29,664 nucleotides of DNA from Ancrocorticia sp039812645 (GCA_039812645.1 JBDIAV010000030.1:1-29664); one strand, 5' to 3'. Shown: positions 15,684 through 23,627, counted from the first letter of the stretch. Translations and numbers: made by a program. The notes: a model not told the origin generated them from the letters alone.

Positions 15684-16301
15684 CTAGAAGTCCTCGACAC
15701 CAATGTCGATCATGCGATCACGCCAGTAGTACATGCGATCGTGCTCGCCAATCTCTCGAATAACTCGGCATGGTGAACCAAAAGCGACGACGTTCGCGGG
15801 GATGTCCTTCGTCACCACGCTTCCCGCACCAATAATGGTATTTTCACCGATGGAAACGCCCGGCATAATGAGCACACCAGCACCGATCCACACATTCTTT
15901 CCAATGTGGACGGGAAGATTGAACTGTGCGCCAACAAGCCGAAGTTCGGGGAGAACAGGATAGCCTGCGGTGGTGATTGTGACGCCGGGACCGAACATGA
16001 CGTTGTCGCCAACGTGGATCGGGCCGTCGTCGACAAGTGTCAGATTGAAATTCGCGTAGACGTTCTCTCCAAAGTGCACATGTGCTCCACCCCAGTTTGC
16101 GTGGAAGGGTGGCTCAATGTAGCAGCCGGATCCAAGGGATGCGAACATGTCTTTCAAAAGTTTGGACCTGCGTTCGCCGTCGGAGGGCCGAGTCGCGTTG
16201 AAATCGTAGAGCTTTTCGAGCGCCTCTGCCTGCCGAGTACCGAGTGATACCGTGCTCGGATTATAAATAAGGCCCGCCTGCATGCGCTGTTCGTTATCCA
16301 C
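15684..16301 (-). CDS. maltose/galactoside O-acetyltransferase-like (left-handed beta-helix)
   Basis: A cytoplasmic acetyl-CoA-dependent sugar O-acetyltransferase of the Maa/LacA/NodL group. The N-terminal helical cap reads EQRMQAGLIYNPSTVSL, followed by hexapeptide repeats (VHFGENVYANFNLTLVDDGP, IHVGDNVMFGPGVTI, VHIGKNVWIGAGVLIMPGVS, IGENTIIGAGSVVTKDIPAN) that build the left-handed beta-helix. The HIGKNVWIGA and TKDIPANVVAFGSPC blocks are family hallmarks. The 205 residues are slightly above the Maa length. I keep the GTG start at 16301 because residues before the first ATG align with the family N-terminus. Such enzymes are thought to detoxify excess sugars. Confidence 0.88.
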   Translation of the reverse strand: MDNEQRMQAGLIYNPSTVSLGTRQAEALEKLYDFNATRPSDGERRSKLLKDMFASLGSGCYIEPPFHANWGGAHVHFGENVYANFNLTLVDDGPIHVGDNVMFGPGVTITTAGYPVLPELRLVGAQFNLPVHIGKNVWIGAGVLIMPGVSIGENTIIGAGSVVTKDIPANVVAFGSPCRVIREIGEHDRMYYWRDRMIDIGVEDF

Positions 16302-16351
16302 ACAGCAATTTTTCCGTCCTGGACGCCCTCAGTCAACTCGTGTAGATAGTA

Positions 16352-16401
16352 GAGGTTGCGTCGAGGGGTAGCTGGTCGGCGCAACCTCGTAGCTCCCAGC
16401 T
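16352..16401 (+). promoter_or_regulatory. two mutually exclusive hairpins upstream of the M50-type gene
   Basis: GAGGTTGCGTCG (16352-16363) pairs with CGGCGCAACCTC (16377-16388), with one G-U pair. AGCTGG (16370-16375), in the loop of the first hairpin, can instead pair with CCAGCT (16396-16401), followed by a pyrimidine-rich TTCTTC. The two structures cannot form together, as in an attenuator. Whether this DNA is transcribed is unknown. Confidence 0.3.
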
Positions 16402-16422
16402 TTCTTCGCCACAATAGACTGC

Positions 16423-17136
16423 ATGAATTGGATCGATATGTGGGCCGGGTTTTTGAGTCGCTTGCAGAACACCTTTGGGGCCCAGGATGTTCCAGCTGAG
16501 ACATGGATGCTGTGGATGGTTGTAGCTATCGTGGCCACCCTTGTGGCGACGCCGGTGTGGACTCACGTTCGTCAGATCGTCACCGTGGTACACGAGCTGG
16601 GGCACGCAGTTGTTGGTGTCCTCTGTGGACGTCGATTCACCGGTTTTGTCATTAATCGGGATATGTCTGGACACACGGTAACAATTGGTAAGCCGCGTGG
16701 ACTTGGCATCACACTCACCACCCTCGCAGGCTATCCGATGCCCGCGATAGTGGGAGCGGTGATGATCGTAGCGGCGTTGTCTGGGTGGGCGGGGCTGGTT
16801 CTTCTTGTGGGGATTATCCTTCTTCTTCCCGTCCTCTTTCACGCCAAAACGTGGTATACCCTGCTAGCTTTGATATTGATTGTGGTTGGAAGTACCGTGC
16901 TGTGGTGGTCAGAAAATGGCGTGATTTCAGCACTTATTGTGCTGGGAATTGGAATGATCCTCCTGGTGGGAGCCTGGAGACAGTTCGCGGCAGTAGTTTT
17001 TCGAGGCGGGCGTCGTGACGATCCCAGTATGCTGGCGTCCCTGACGTTCGTTCCGAAAACGCTGTGGTACCTTGTTATTCTCATTTTGATTGCTGTACCA
17101 ACATGGTGGTCTGCTGCCGCTATACTCGTACGCTAA
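16423..17136 (+). CDS. M50B-like membrane metallopeptidase
   Basis: A polytopic membrane protein of 237 residues with a zinc-binding HELGH at residues 57-61 (context IVTVVHELGHAVVGVLCGRR), matching the M50B-type intramembrane protease family. Several hydrophobic segments follow (about 95-118, 121-140, 143-163 and 166-182), and a last one lies at 215-237. No PDZ domain is present and I do not see the NPxPxxxLDGG second zinc-ligand motif of classical site-2 proteases, so the substrate and even protease activity are uncertain. The ATG at 16423 lies very close to a TAGACT that resembles a -10, which makes the start slightly uncertain. The PgsA-like gene follows after about 108 bases. Confidence 0.8.
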   Translation: MNWIDMWAGFLSRLQNTFGAQDVPAETWMLWMVVAIVATLVATPVWTHVRQIVTVVHELGHAVVGVLCGRRFTGFVINRDMSGHTVTIGKPRGLGITLTTLAGYPMPAIVGAVMIVAALSGWAGLVLLVGIILLLPVLFHAKTWYTLLALILIVVGSTVLWWSENGVISALIVLGIGMILLVGAWRQFAAVVFRGGRRDDPSMLASLTFVPKTLWYLVILILIAVPTWWSAAAILVR

Positions 17137-17244
17137 AGACTTGAGAATCGACTGAATGTAGCGGCCGTGCGGTGGTGCGGTTCGGTCAGCGTGAGCATCC
17201 CTATGGTGATTATGATGCGACAAATTATGGGAACAGGAGAACGA

Positions 17245-17820
17245 ATGGCACCTCGCAAACATGAATGGATGACGGTGCCGAACGCTCTCACTTTGTTGAG
17301 ATTGCTACTTCTGATTCCTTTGGCATCCATGATTCTTTCTCGTCAGCTTGGCCTGGGGCCGCTTGTCATCATCATGCTATGGTCCGGTTCAGACTGGCTT
17401 GATGGCTACATCGCCCGAGAGTATGGGCAGACCAGCCGATTTGGGGAGGTTTTCGACCCCATTGCAGACCGCCTAGGGATTTTTGTTGTCACTGCAACGC
17501 TGTGTTACATCGGGGTACTACCGTGGGTAATTCCCGTGGCCATTGGATTAACAGATGCAGCAACGGCACTGTTTGCTGGGCGCGCCGCCGCCTCCGGGTA
17601 CATACACGTCACGATGATCGGTAAGGTCAGATCAGCCATCCTGTTCCTTGGACTAGTGCTGCTCGTGGCAAGCCTCTCCCGGCTCCCCGATGCGTGCCCC
17701 ATTGCGGTGATGTTTATCGGGGTGGGAACGTTGCTCCATCTTTTCGCTGGTGTGGTGTACATCAGGGAGGCACGCCGCAATCTCAAGCGACTGAGTCCCA
17801 TGGTTGAGCACGTGTGGTGA
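17245..17820 (+). CDS. CDP-alcohol phosphatidyltransferase (PgsA-like)
   Basis: A membrane enzyme that transfers a phosphatidyl group from CDP-diacylglycerol to an alcohol acceptor such as glycerol 3-phosphate. The full catalytic signature D-x2-D-G-x2-A-R-x8-G-x3-D-x3-D is present: Asp50, Asp53, Gly54, Ala57, Arg58, Gly67, Asp71 and Asp75 (segment SDWLDGYIAREYG then FGEVFDPIAD). The N-terminus WMTVPNALTLLRLLLLIPLA is the usual family opening. The 191 residues and about six helices fit phosphatidylglycerophosphate synthase or a cardiolipin-synthase relative. AGGAGA lies 4 bases before the chosen ATG. The gene is convergent with the methyltransferase gene. Confidence 0.88.
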   Translation: MAPRKHEWMTVPNALTLLRLLLLIPLASMILSRQLGLGPLVIIMLWSGSDWLDGYIAREYGQTSRFGEVFDPIADRLGIFVVTATLCYIGVLPWVIPVAIGLTDAATALFAGRAAASGYIHVTMIGKVRSAILFLGLVLLVASLSRLPDACPIAVMFIGVGTLLHLFAGVVYIREARRNLKRLSPMVEHVW

Positions 17821-17870
17821 GTGAGTACCTCGCCCGTTCATCTCCTTAAGCCCATGTTGTTCACCCGGCG

Positions 17871-18536
17871 CTAGTCCGTCCGACGTGCGAAAATAACGCC
17901 GTCAATAAGTGTTCCGTTTTGGCCTTGGGGTCCGGTGCCTTCACGCTCGCGTGTTTCGCATACCAGGATCTCCCACCGCTCGCCGAGGTTGAGCATCGCC
18001 AGATCCTCATCCGGGCTCGGAAGGCCGTGATGGTGATGATCCGCATCGGCCCATGACGGTGGCTCAGCGTGAGTGATGAGCAGAAAATAACCGTCTTTGG
18101 CGACGAGCTCAGTGGCACGACGCAGAATATCGGTTCGTGGAATCTCGACGTCAAATGAGTGAAGGAACGACGACGTCACAAGATCGTACGTTGTTTCTGG
18201 CGTCCAGGTGGCAAGGTCCTCCGCGATGAATGTGCACGATGTTGGGTCGAGTCCCAATTCCTTACTCTGTTCGCGTCCACGCAAGATGGCGGTGGGTGAG
18301 ATATCAATGCCGGTGGCCTGCCATCCATGCGAGGCGAGCCACAGGGTGTCTCCTCCTTCACCGCAGCCCAAGTCCAGAGCTTTCCCGGGAGTCAGTGGGG
18401 AGACAACGTCCTCGAGGGTTTTGTTCACACGTCCGGACCAGATGGGGCCCGCCGCGGCGTATTTGCTCTCCCAGACGTCCTCGATAGTTTGCTCGGCTCG
18501 TTGCGTGGCGGGATGGGAGGGGTGATCGTGGGGCAT
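17871..18536 (-). CDS. class I SAM-dependent methyltransferase (TehB/thiopurine type)
   Basis: A cytoplasmic S-adenosylmethionine-dependent methyltransferase with motif I ALDLGCGEGGDT at about residues 53-64, an acidic end of strand two in GIDISPTAI, and the motif II-like EDLATWTPETTYDLVTSSFL. The opening WESKYAAAGPIWSGRVNKTL resembles the TehB/thiopurine group that methylates small soft nucleophiles such as tellurite or thiols, but a substrate cannot be assigned. A loop of His residues (DADHHHHGLP) is unusual. I start at the ATG 18536-18534: the frame stays open for 47 more codons, but these read through the hairpin at 18574-18615 and do not look coding. No strong ribosome-binding site is present. 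The length is 221 residues. Confidence 0.88.
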   Translation of the reverse strand: MPHDHPSHPATQRAEQTIEDVWESKYAAAGPIWSGRVNKTLEDVVSPLTPGKALDLGCGEGGDTLWLASHGWQATGIDISPTAILRGREQSKELGLDPTSCTFIAEDLATWTPETTYDLVTSSFLHSFDVEIPRTDILRRATELVAKDGYFLLITHAEPPSWADADHHHHGLPSPDEDLAMLNLGERWEILVCETREREGTGPQGQNGTLIDGVIFARRTD

Positions 18537-18573
18537 GGGTGGTTTCTTTCGACGGTTGACGGTAGTGTGCGGT

Positions 18574-18615
18574 GAAGGGACAAACTCGGATATTCGTGTT
18601 CGAGTTTGTCCCTTC
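18574..18615. repeat. perfect 15-base inverted repeat between nagE and the methyltransferase gene
   Basis: GAAGGGACAAACTCG (18574-18588) and CGAGTTTGTCCCTTC (18601-18615) are perfect inverted copies around a 12-base loop. No T-run follows on either strand. It lies 134 bases past the nagE stop and 38 bases before the methyltransferase start on the minus strand, so it could end the PTS transcript or act as an operator or leader hairpin. Confidence 0.6.
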
Positions 18616-18748
18616 CATGCTGTTCCTGGGCTTGGGGAATAATCCTTATAGCCCTGCCCGATATCCGTCTCCGACATCCCGCTACCTTTGTACCAGGCGT
18701 ACGCAGGTGACGGAATTTCGGAGATGGATTTTCACATGTGTGTGGCGG

Positions 18749-20221
18749 CTACTTCCACGCGCTACCACCTGAGGGTGGAGCCGCCTGGCCGGACATGATC
18801 TGCTCCATGGCGTCCTTAACGAACTGTACGTTGAGGCCATAGATCACCTGGTAGGACTTGCCGCCCGGTTTGATGGTTCCGGCCGCACCGGCGCGCTTGA
18901 GGGCCGCTTCGTCCGCCTTGGTCACGTCGGCAAGCTCCATACGCAGACGGGTGGCGCAGTTCTCCAGCTCGACAATGTTCTCCTTACCGCCGAGGGCGTC
19001 AATGAACTTGGCGGCGATCGCTACGTAGCTCGTATCCTGGATTTCGCCATCGTCGTCCGTCTCTTCGAGTTCATCGTCCTCGCGACCGGGGGTCTTGAGG
19101 TTGAACTTGAGAATAATGAAGCGGAATACGACGAAGTAGACGGCGAACCAGAAGACGCCCATAAGCGGGATCATCCACGGGTTCTGAGCCATGGGGTTGA
19201 CCCAGCCGAGCACGAGATCAATGAATCCGCCGGAGAATCCGAAGCCCATGCGCACCGGAAGAAGAGCGCTGATGAACAGTGAGATACCCATGAAGACGGC
19301 GTGGACGACGTAGAGCACCGGGGCTACGAACATGAAGGAGAACTCCAGTGGCTCCGTCACACCTACGAAGAATGCCGAGACGGACGCAGAAAGCAGTAGA
19401 CCATAGACAAGCTTCTTGCGGGTGGACTTTGCCGTCAGATACATGGCGAGCGCGGCACCGGGAAGCCCGAACATCATGATGGGGAAGAATCCGGTCATGT
19501 ACTGGCCGGTCACGCCATAGGTTCCCTCACCCGCGAGGAAGTTGTTGAGATCGTTGATCCCAGCCACATCGAACCAGAACACCGAGTTAAGGGCGTGGTG
19601 CAGGCCAAGTGGAATAAGCATGCGGTTGAAGAACCCATAGATCCCAGCGCCGAGAGCACCAAGTCCAAGAGTCCACTCTCCGAAGGCAACAAGGCCTGTG
19701 TAGACGAAGGGCCAGATGAAGAAGAGAATGGCACCCGCAACTAGCGAAGCAGCCGCGGAAACAATGGCAACTGAGCGTTTACCCGAGAAGAAGGACAGGG
19801 CATCCGGGAGCTTAGTGTCCTTGAAACGATCATATGAGTAGGCGCCGATAAGGCCAGCGATAATACCGACAAAGACGTTGTCGATCACGCCGAAGGCTGG
19901 ATTGACGTCGGCTACGTCGATGCCCTGGAAGAGTGCCACGGTCTCGGGATCGAGCAACTTCTGGATTGTTAACCAGGAGACGAGGCCGGACAACGCTGAG
20001 GTGCCGTCCGTCTTGGTGGCCATGCCAAGGGAAATACCAATAGCGAAAAGAATCGGCATGTTGCTAATAAGCGCGCCGCCTGCCGCATTGAGGAAGGTGA
20101 CGGCGACGTTTTCTCCGGCGACGTTCTGGATCCAATAACCGATGCCGTTGAGGATAGCGGCGACGGGAAGGACGGCGACTGGCAGCATGAATGACCTGCC
20201 GAGCCGTTGCATGAATTTCAT
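18749..20221 (-). CDS. nagE: PTS N-acetylglucosamine/glucose-type EIICB permease
   Basis: A PTS permease that imports and phosphorylates an amino sugar or glucose. The EIIC membrane domain (residues 1 to about 375) has the GVTEPLEF motif (287-294) that holds the catalytic Glu, and a GLHHALNSVFWF stretch (206-217) characteristic of the NagE/PtsG group. An acidic linker leads to the EIIB domain, with the phosphorylated Cys422 in ENCATRLRMEL. The order IIC-IIB without IIA over 490 residues means a separate EIIA is needed; none is in the window. GAGGAG precedes the ATG at 20221. N-acetylglucosamine is the more likely substrate, but glucose-type specificity cannot be excluded. The gene is divergent from a DeoR-family regulator. 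Confidence 0.87.
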   Translation of the reverse strand: MKFMQRLGRSFMLPVAVLPVAAILNGIGYWIQNVAGENVAVTFLNAAGGALISNMPILFAIGISLGMATKTDGTSALSGLVSWLTIQKLLDPETVALFQGIDVADVNPAFGVIDNVFVGIIAGLIGAYSYDRFKDTKLPDALSFFSGKRSVAIVSAAASLVAGAILFFIWPFVYTGLVAFGEWTLGLGALGAGIYGFFNRMLIPLGLHHALNSVFWFDVAGINDLNNFLAGEGTYGVTGQYMTGFFPIMMFGLPGAALAMYLTAKSTRKKLVYGLLLSASVSAFFVGVTEPLEFSFMFVAPVLYVVHAVFMGISLFISALLPVRMGFGFSGGFIDLVLGWVNPMAQNPWMIPLMGVFWFAVYFVVFRFIILKFNLKTPGREDDELEETDDDGEIQDTSYVAIAAKFIDALGGKENIVELENCATRLRMELADVTKADEAALKRAGAAGTIKPGGKSYQVIYGLNVQFVKDAMEQIMSGQAAPPSGGSAWK

Positions 20222-20253
20222 GTACTGCTCCTCACTTCGTTGTGTTGATGAGG

Positions 20254-20270
20254 AGAGTATTCCACGTGGA
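20254..20270 (-). promoter_or_regulatory. nagE promoter with CCACGTGG palindrome
   Basis: On the minus strand a TACTCT -10 (20259-20254) is immediately preceded by TCCACGTGGA (20261-20270), a perfect palindrome filling the -10/-35 spacer. A bound regulator would block RNA polymerase. The matching site for the divergent gene lies exactly 100 bases away. Confidence 0.5.
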
Positions 20271-20354
20271 CGAAGCAAGAGGAAATAAGAACGGCGACCA
20301 ATCGAGGCCCACAAGAAATCAGGGCGGAGAGGTTAAGATGAGCTTGGGAATTTA

Positions 20355-20384
20355 TTGGTATCCACGTGGGATCTTCTATAGAAG
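20355..20384 (+). promoter_or_regulatory. regulator promoter with CCACGTGG palindrome
   Basis: TTGGTA (20355-20360), a 16-base spacer and TATAGA (20377-20382) form a plausible promoter for the DeoR-family gene. TCCACGTGG (20361-20369) fills the spacer, mirroring the nagE side. A second perfect palindrome, CTTCTATAGAAG (20373-20384), covers the -10. Confidence 0.5.
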
Positions 20385-20393
20385 CTGGTTGTT

Positions 20394-21164
20394 ATGAGCA
20401 TTGATCAACGTCAACGTGAAATCGTCGAATTTGTTCGCGAGCACAAGACGGCGAAGGTCGCCACGCTGAGTAAGCAATTTAAGGTCTCGGCGGAGACCAT
20501 TCGTAAGGATCTGGTCGAGCTGGACGAGATGGGTCTCTTGGTGCGAGTGCACGGGGGAGCGCGGCTCAAGCTGGCTGATCGTGAGAGTGCTTACTCGATT
20601 CGTGAGTCCTCGCACTTGGAGGACAAGGAAGCCATTGCGCACCTGGCTCTCCAGCTGATTGAAGATGATTCGACGGTATACCTAGATTATGGAACGACGA
20701 CGAGGGCTATCGCCGAAGCCCTTGTCTCCAGCGGACGCCGCCTCACCATTGTGACGAATGCACTACCCGTTGCTGATTTAGTTGCTACATCCGACACCCT
20801 CGAATGTATGGTCTTGGGTGGAATCCTGCGTCGCAATGGCGGAGCGCTGTATGGCCCCACCGGGGAAAACGCTCTAGAATCTTTGAACTTCGATATTGGT
20901 TTCTTTGGCTGTGGAGGAATCGATGCAGACGCAGAGATTACCAATCATTTTCCGTTGGAAGTAGCGCTCTCTCGTAAAGCTATGAGCCGCTGCGGGCGGG
21001 TGATTATTGTGGCTGACAGCTCCAAGCTCGACTCCATTGCCGTGCACAGACTTGCCCGTTTCGCAGAGGTTGATGTCCTTTTGACGTCCGAAAAGCCGTC
21101 CACCGATGTTCTTACAGCACTCGAGGAATCTGGGGTGCGGCTTGGAGTTGTTGATTCACACTAG
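20394..21164 (+). CDS. DeoR-family transcriptional regulator
   Basis: A cytoplasmic sugar-phosphate-responsive repressor. The N-terminal winged helix-turn-helix (about residues 5-57: RQREIVEFVREHKTAKVATL, then VSAETIRKDLVELDEMGLLV, RVHGGA) has the DeoR signature. The C-terminal sensor domain (about 75-235) shows the expected YLDYGTTTRAIAEAL, LTIVTNALPVADLV, GGILRRNGGALYGP and a C-terminal SSKLDSIAVHRLA block. The length is 256 residues. It is divergent from nagE, and both promoters carry a CCACGTGG palindrome. It may control itself, nagE and perhaps the polyol operon downstream. A strong terminator about 100 bases after its stop separates it from that operon. The ribosome-binding site is weak. 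Confidence 0.92.
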   Translation: MSIDQRQREIVEFVREHKTAKVATLSKQFKVSAETIRKDLVELDEMGLLVRVHGGARLKLADRESAYSIRESSHLEDKEAIAHLALQLIEDDSTVYLDYGTTTRAIAEALVSSGRRLTIVTNALPVADLVATSDTLECMVLGGILRRNGGALYGPTGENALESLNFDIGFFGCGGIDADAEITNHFPLEVALSRKAMSRCGRVIIVADSSKLDSIAVHRLARFAEVDVLLTSEKPSTDVLTALEESGVRLGVVDSH

Positions 21165-21263
21165 TGCGCTGGAGCGCCAATATTAGAGCCAATTGAGATG
21201 GCGGCACGGCCTTCACAAAAGGTACTAGTTGTACCGGGTGGCAAAACTTAGAATGACAGAGAG

Positions 21264-21302
21264 GGTCGTGAACACGATGGGGTGTTCACGACCTTCTTTT
21301 TT
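21264..21302 (+). terminator. rho-independent terminator
   Basis: A perfect 12-base stem (GGTCGTGAACAC at 21264-21275 with GTGTTCACGACC at 21282-21293), a six-base loop, then TTCTTTTTT. This is the clearest intrinsic terminator in the window. It isolates the DeoR-family gene from the polyol operon. Confidence 0.92.
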
Positions 21303-21359
21303 GTGATGCAAGTAGACAGCTGGTCTCGGAGAGATTCATCCGTGCACACAACCCGGACA

Positions 21360-21440
21360 TTGTGAATTAGTTGGGCTTATTTATCCATAACCAATCTAAT
21401 CACAATTTAACTCGTGGGAAATACTTGTGAATTAGTTGGG
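21360..21440. promoter_or_regulatory. three-copy operator array before the polyol operon
   Basis: TTGTGAATTAGTTGGG occurs at 21360-21375 and identically at 21425-21440, 65 bases apart. Between them, CCAATCTAATCACAA (21391-21405) is a diverged inverted copy. The array lies about 190-270 bases before the dehydrogenase start, within the 463-base gap 21165-21627, which otherwise holds the terminator and no convincing gene. A DNA-looping repressor or activator of the polyol operon is the natural reading. The regulator is unknown. Confidence 0.6.
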
Positions 21441-21627
21441 ATCTTGTTACGTTTGGACTACCACACAAACAAGAAAAGCAACGAGGTGGGCTTCAGACAT
21501 TGATGCCGGAGCCGTTTTCACTGTTGCGACCCACAATTTAGGTCCACTCCACATCTTCCACAGGAGCATCCATGGATGAATACCTTGGCTTTTGCCTACC
21601 CTTTTTCACGGTAGAGGGGTTAACGCG

Positions 21628-22683
21628 ATGACTACCATGACCAGCGTTGCCGTGACCGGGCCACGAGAGCTCTCCACGTTCACTACCCCGCTGCCCACCT
21701 TGGAACCGTACGAGGTTCTGGTCCGAGTGGCCTACACCGGGATCTGTGGTAGTGACGTTCCCCGCTACTTTGACGGCGCCGTCCATTCTTTCCCGCAAGT
21801 GCTGGGGCATGAGTTCTCGGGAGTGGTTGCTTCCACTGGCACGGCTACGAGTGTGGCCATCGGTACCCGTGTAGCAGTCGCACCGTTAGTGCCATGCCAC
21901 ACCTGCGAGCGCTGCCAAGCCGGCCTTCCGGCACAGTGTCCGAATTACTCTTTCATCGGTTCACGGCGCCCGGGGGCGATGGCAGACTACGTTGCCGTTC
22001 CCGAACGGAATCTTGTGCCAATTCCAGACTCGCTCTCTCTCAAATCCGCGGCCCTCATGGAGCCGCTGACCGTCGCCCTTCACGGCTTGGATCAGGCACC
22101 GTTCCCAAAGAACGGCTCGGTTGCCATTCTTGGCGGGGGAGTCATTGGCCTCATGGCCTTGCAAGCAGCCCTCGACCGCGGTGCTACGTCTGTCACGGTC
22201 GTGGACATTGCCCCGTGGAATCTCGAGGTCGCCACAAGGCTCGGAGCCCATCACGTCATCAATAGTCTGACCGACGACGTCGCTGCACGTTTCGCTGAGA
22301 TTGGCCGTCCGGAACTTGTCCTCGAAATTGCTGGTGCGGCACCTACGCGTCAACAGGCTCTCGAGGTTGTCGCCCGGGGCGGGCACATCGTTTACATCGG
22401 TACCCCAACGACCGACTTGGTCCTTGATCCGGAGACCTTCGAGCTTATCCTGCGCGGTGAACTGACCATCCATGGATCCTGGATGTCTTACTCCGCTCCG
22501 TTCCCCGGCAGGGAATGGAGCGAGGCGGCTCGTATTCTCTCGGAAGCATCCTTCAATCCAGAGGAACTTGTCACCCATGAGTTCTCGCTCGACGACGTCG
22601 CCGCCGGCCTAGAAGCGATGAAGGCCGGGGGAAATCGCCTCAAAGTGATGTTCCGAGTCGCAGGCGAGGGAGCGGTGTCATGA
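21628..22683 (+). CDS. zinc-dependent polyol(-phosphate) dehydrogenase, GatD/sorbitol-dehydrogenase type
   Basis: A medium-chain NAD(P)-dependent dehydrogenase of 351 residues. The catalytic zinc site is Cys40 (GICGSD), His61-Glu62 (LGHEFSG) and Glu145. Structural zinc is held by Cys90, Cys93, Cys96 and Cys104. The Rossmann motif GGGVIG is at residues 169-174, followed by an acidic VVDI at the strand end, which favours NAD. The overall pattern resembles galactitol-1-phosphate 5-dehydrogenase, but sorbitol/xylitol-type enzymes look alike. GAGGGG lies 9 bases before the ATG at 21628; frames upstream of it are not used. It is the first gene of a five-gene operon and its stop overlaps the PfkB-family gene by ATGA. 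Confidence 0.87.
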   Translation: MTTMTSVAVTGPRELSTFTTPLPTLEPYEVLVRVAYTGICGSDVPRYFDGAVHSFPQVLGHEFSGVVASTGTATSVAIGTRVAVAPLVPCHTCERCQAGLPAQCPNYSFIGSRRPGAMADYVAVPERNLVPIPDSLSLKSAALMEPLTVALHGLDQAPFPKNGSVAILGGGVIGLMALQAALDRGATSVTVVDIAPWNLEVATRLGAHHVINSLTDDVAARFAEIGRPELVLEIAGAAPTRQQALEVVARGGHIVYIGTPTTDLVLDPETFELILRGELTIHGSWMSYSAPFPGREWSEAARILSEASFNPEELVTHEFSLDDVAAGLEAMKAGGNRLKVMFRVAGEGAVS

Positions 22684-23627
22684 CGGTCCATGCGGTAACG
22701 CCACACCCGGCTCTCGACGTCACATACTCCCTTGCTCGCCCTGTGGTTGTCCATGGAGTTAACCGAGTCGCCGCCGTGACCTCACGCCCCGGGGGCAAGG
22801 GGGTCAACGTGGCTCGACTCGTGGCCGCCGCCGACGGTGACGTGGCTGTCTACGGATTCCTTGGTGGGCGCACGGGCGACCAGATGCGAGCAGACCTTGA
22901 ACGCATAAGTCCGAGCATCGTTCAACGCTGGACCTCGGTTGATACCGAGACCCGACGCACCGTTGCGGTAGTGGATGGTTCGGACACCACGATGTTTAAC
23001 GAACCGGGTGCTAACCAGCCCGCCGAAGCCTGGCGACGTCTGGCGGAAGAACTGCTCTCACATGCCGAACCCGGAGACATCGTGACTATCTCCGGCTCCT
23101 TGCCTCACCCCGAGGAACCCGACCACCTCGCGACGTTGGTGCGTGAATTGCGCGAGCGGGGCGCCGTCGTCGTTGTCGATACATCCGGCCCGGCACTTCT
23201 TGCCGCGGCAGACGCCGGTGCTGACCTCGTCAAGCCTAACCGGGACGAACTTGTGGAGGCGCTCGGCTGTAAAGACCTCGATGAAGGCATTGCCCATCTG
23301 TTGGAGCGGGGTGTGGGCGCCGTCCTCACCTCGCTTGGGGCTGAGGGGATGCGCCTCAATACCCCCAATATCTTCTGCACGGCCCGGCTCTCGGTACCCG
23401 TTGCAGGAAATCCCACGGGAGCTGGGGACTCTGTTGTCGCCGCTATCGCGGTGGCGCTTGCGGCCACCCCCTCCCATTCCGAGCGCAGTCGGGTTCTGGC
23501 TGCCTCTCTCGAGAGAGCCGTCGCGTGGTCTGCCGCCGCCGTGCTCTCACCGGTTGCTGGAGAGATCGACGACGAGATCGCTCAGCAACTTCTTCCCGGA
23601 GTACAAATCGTTAAGAAAGGCATGTGA
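22680..23627 (+). CDS. PfkB-family kinase (1-phosphofructokinase/tagatose-6-phosphate kinase type)
   Basis: A cytoplasmic ribokinase-fold kinase of 315 residues. It begins TPHPALDVTY, typical of the 1-phosphofructokinase/LacC subgroup, with the substrate motif RPGGKGVNVAR (36-46). The C-terminal anion-hole and catalytic base are PTGAGD (245-250, Asp250); GAVLTSLGAEG is the usual ATP-site strand. The role would be to phosphorylate a ketose monophosphate to a ketose 1,6-bisphosphate for the aldolase encoded next. The ATG overlaps the previous stop. One copy of the 13-base word GGCGCCGTCGTCG is within the gene (GAVVV codons). Confidence 0.88.
   Translation: MTVHAVTPHPALDVTYSLARPVVVHGVNRVAAVTSRPGGKGVNVARLVAAADGDVAVYGFLGGRTGDQMRADLERISPSIVQRWTSVDTETRRTVAVVDGSDTTMFNEPGANQPAEAWRRLAEELLSHAEPGDIVTISGSLPHPEEPDHLATLVRELRERGAVVVVDTSGPALLAAADAGADLVKPNRDELVEALGCKDLDEGIAHLLERGVGAVLTSLGAEGMRLNTPNIFCTARLSVPVAGNPTGAGDSVVAAIAVALAATPSHSERSRVLAASLERAVAWSAAAVLSPVAGEIDDEIAQQLLPGVQIVKKGM

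Noticed and set aside
18537..18677. N-terminal extension of the methyltransferase
   Set aside because: The extra 47 codons read through a perfect hairpin and do not align with the family start at WESKYAAAG.
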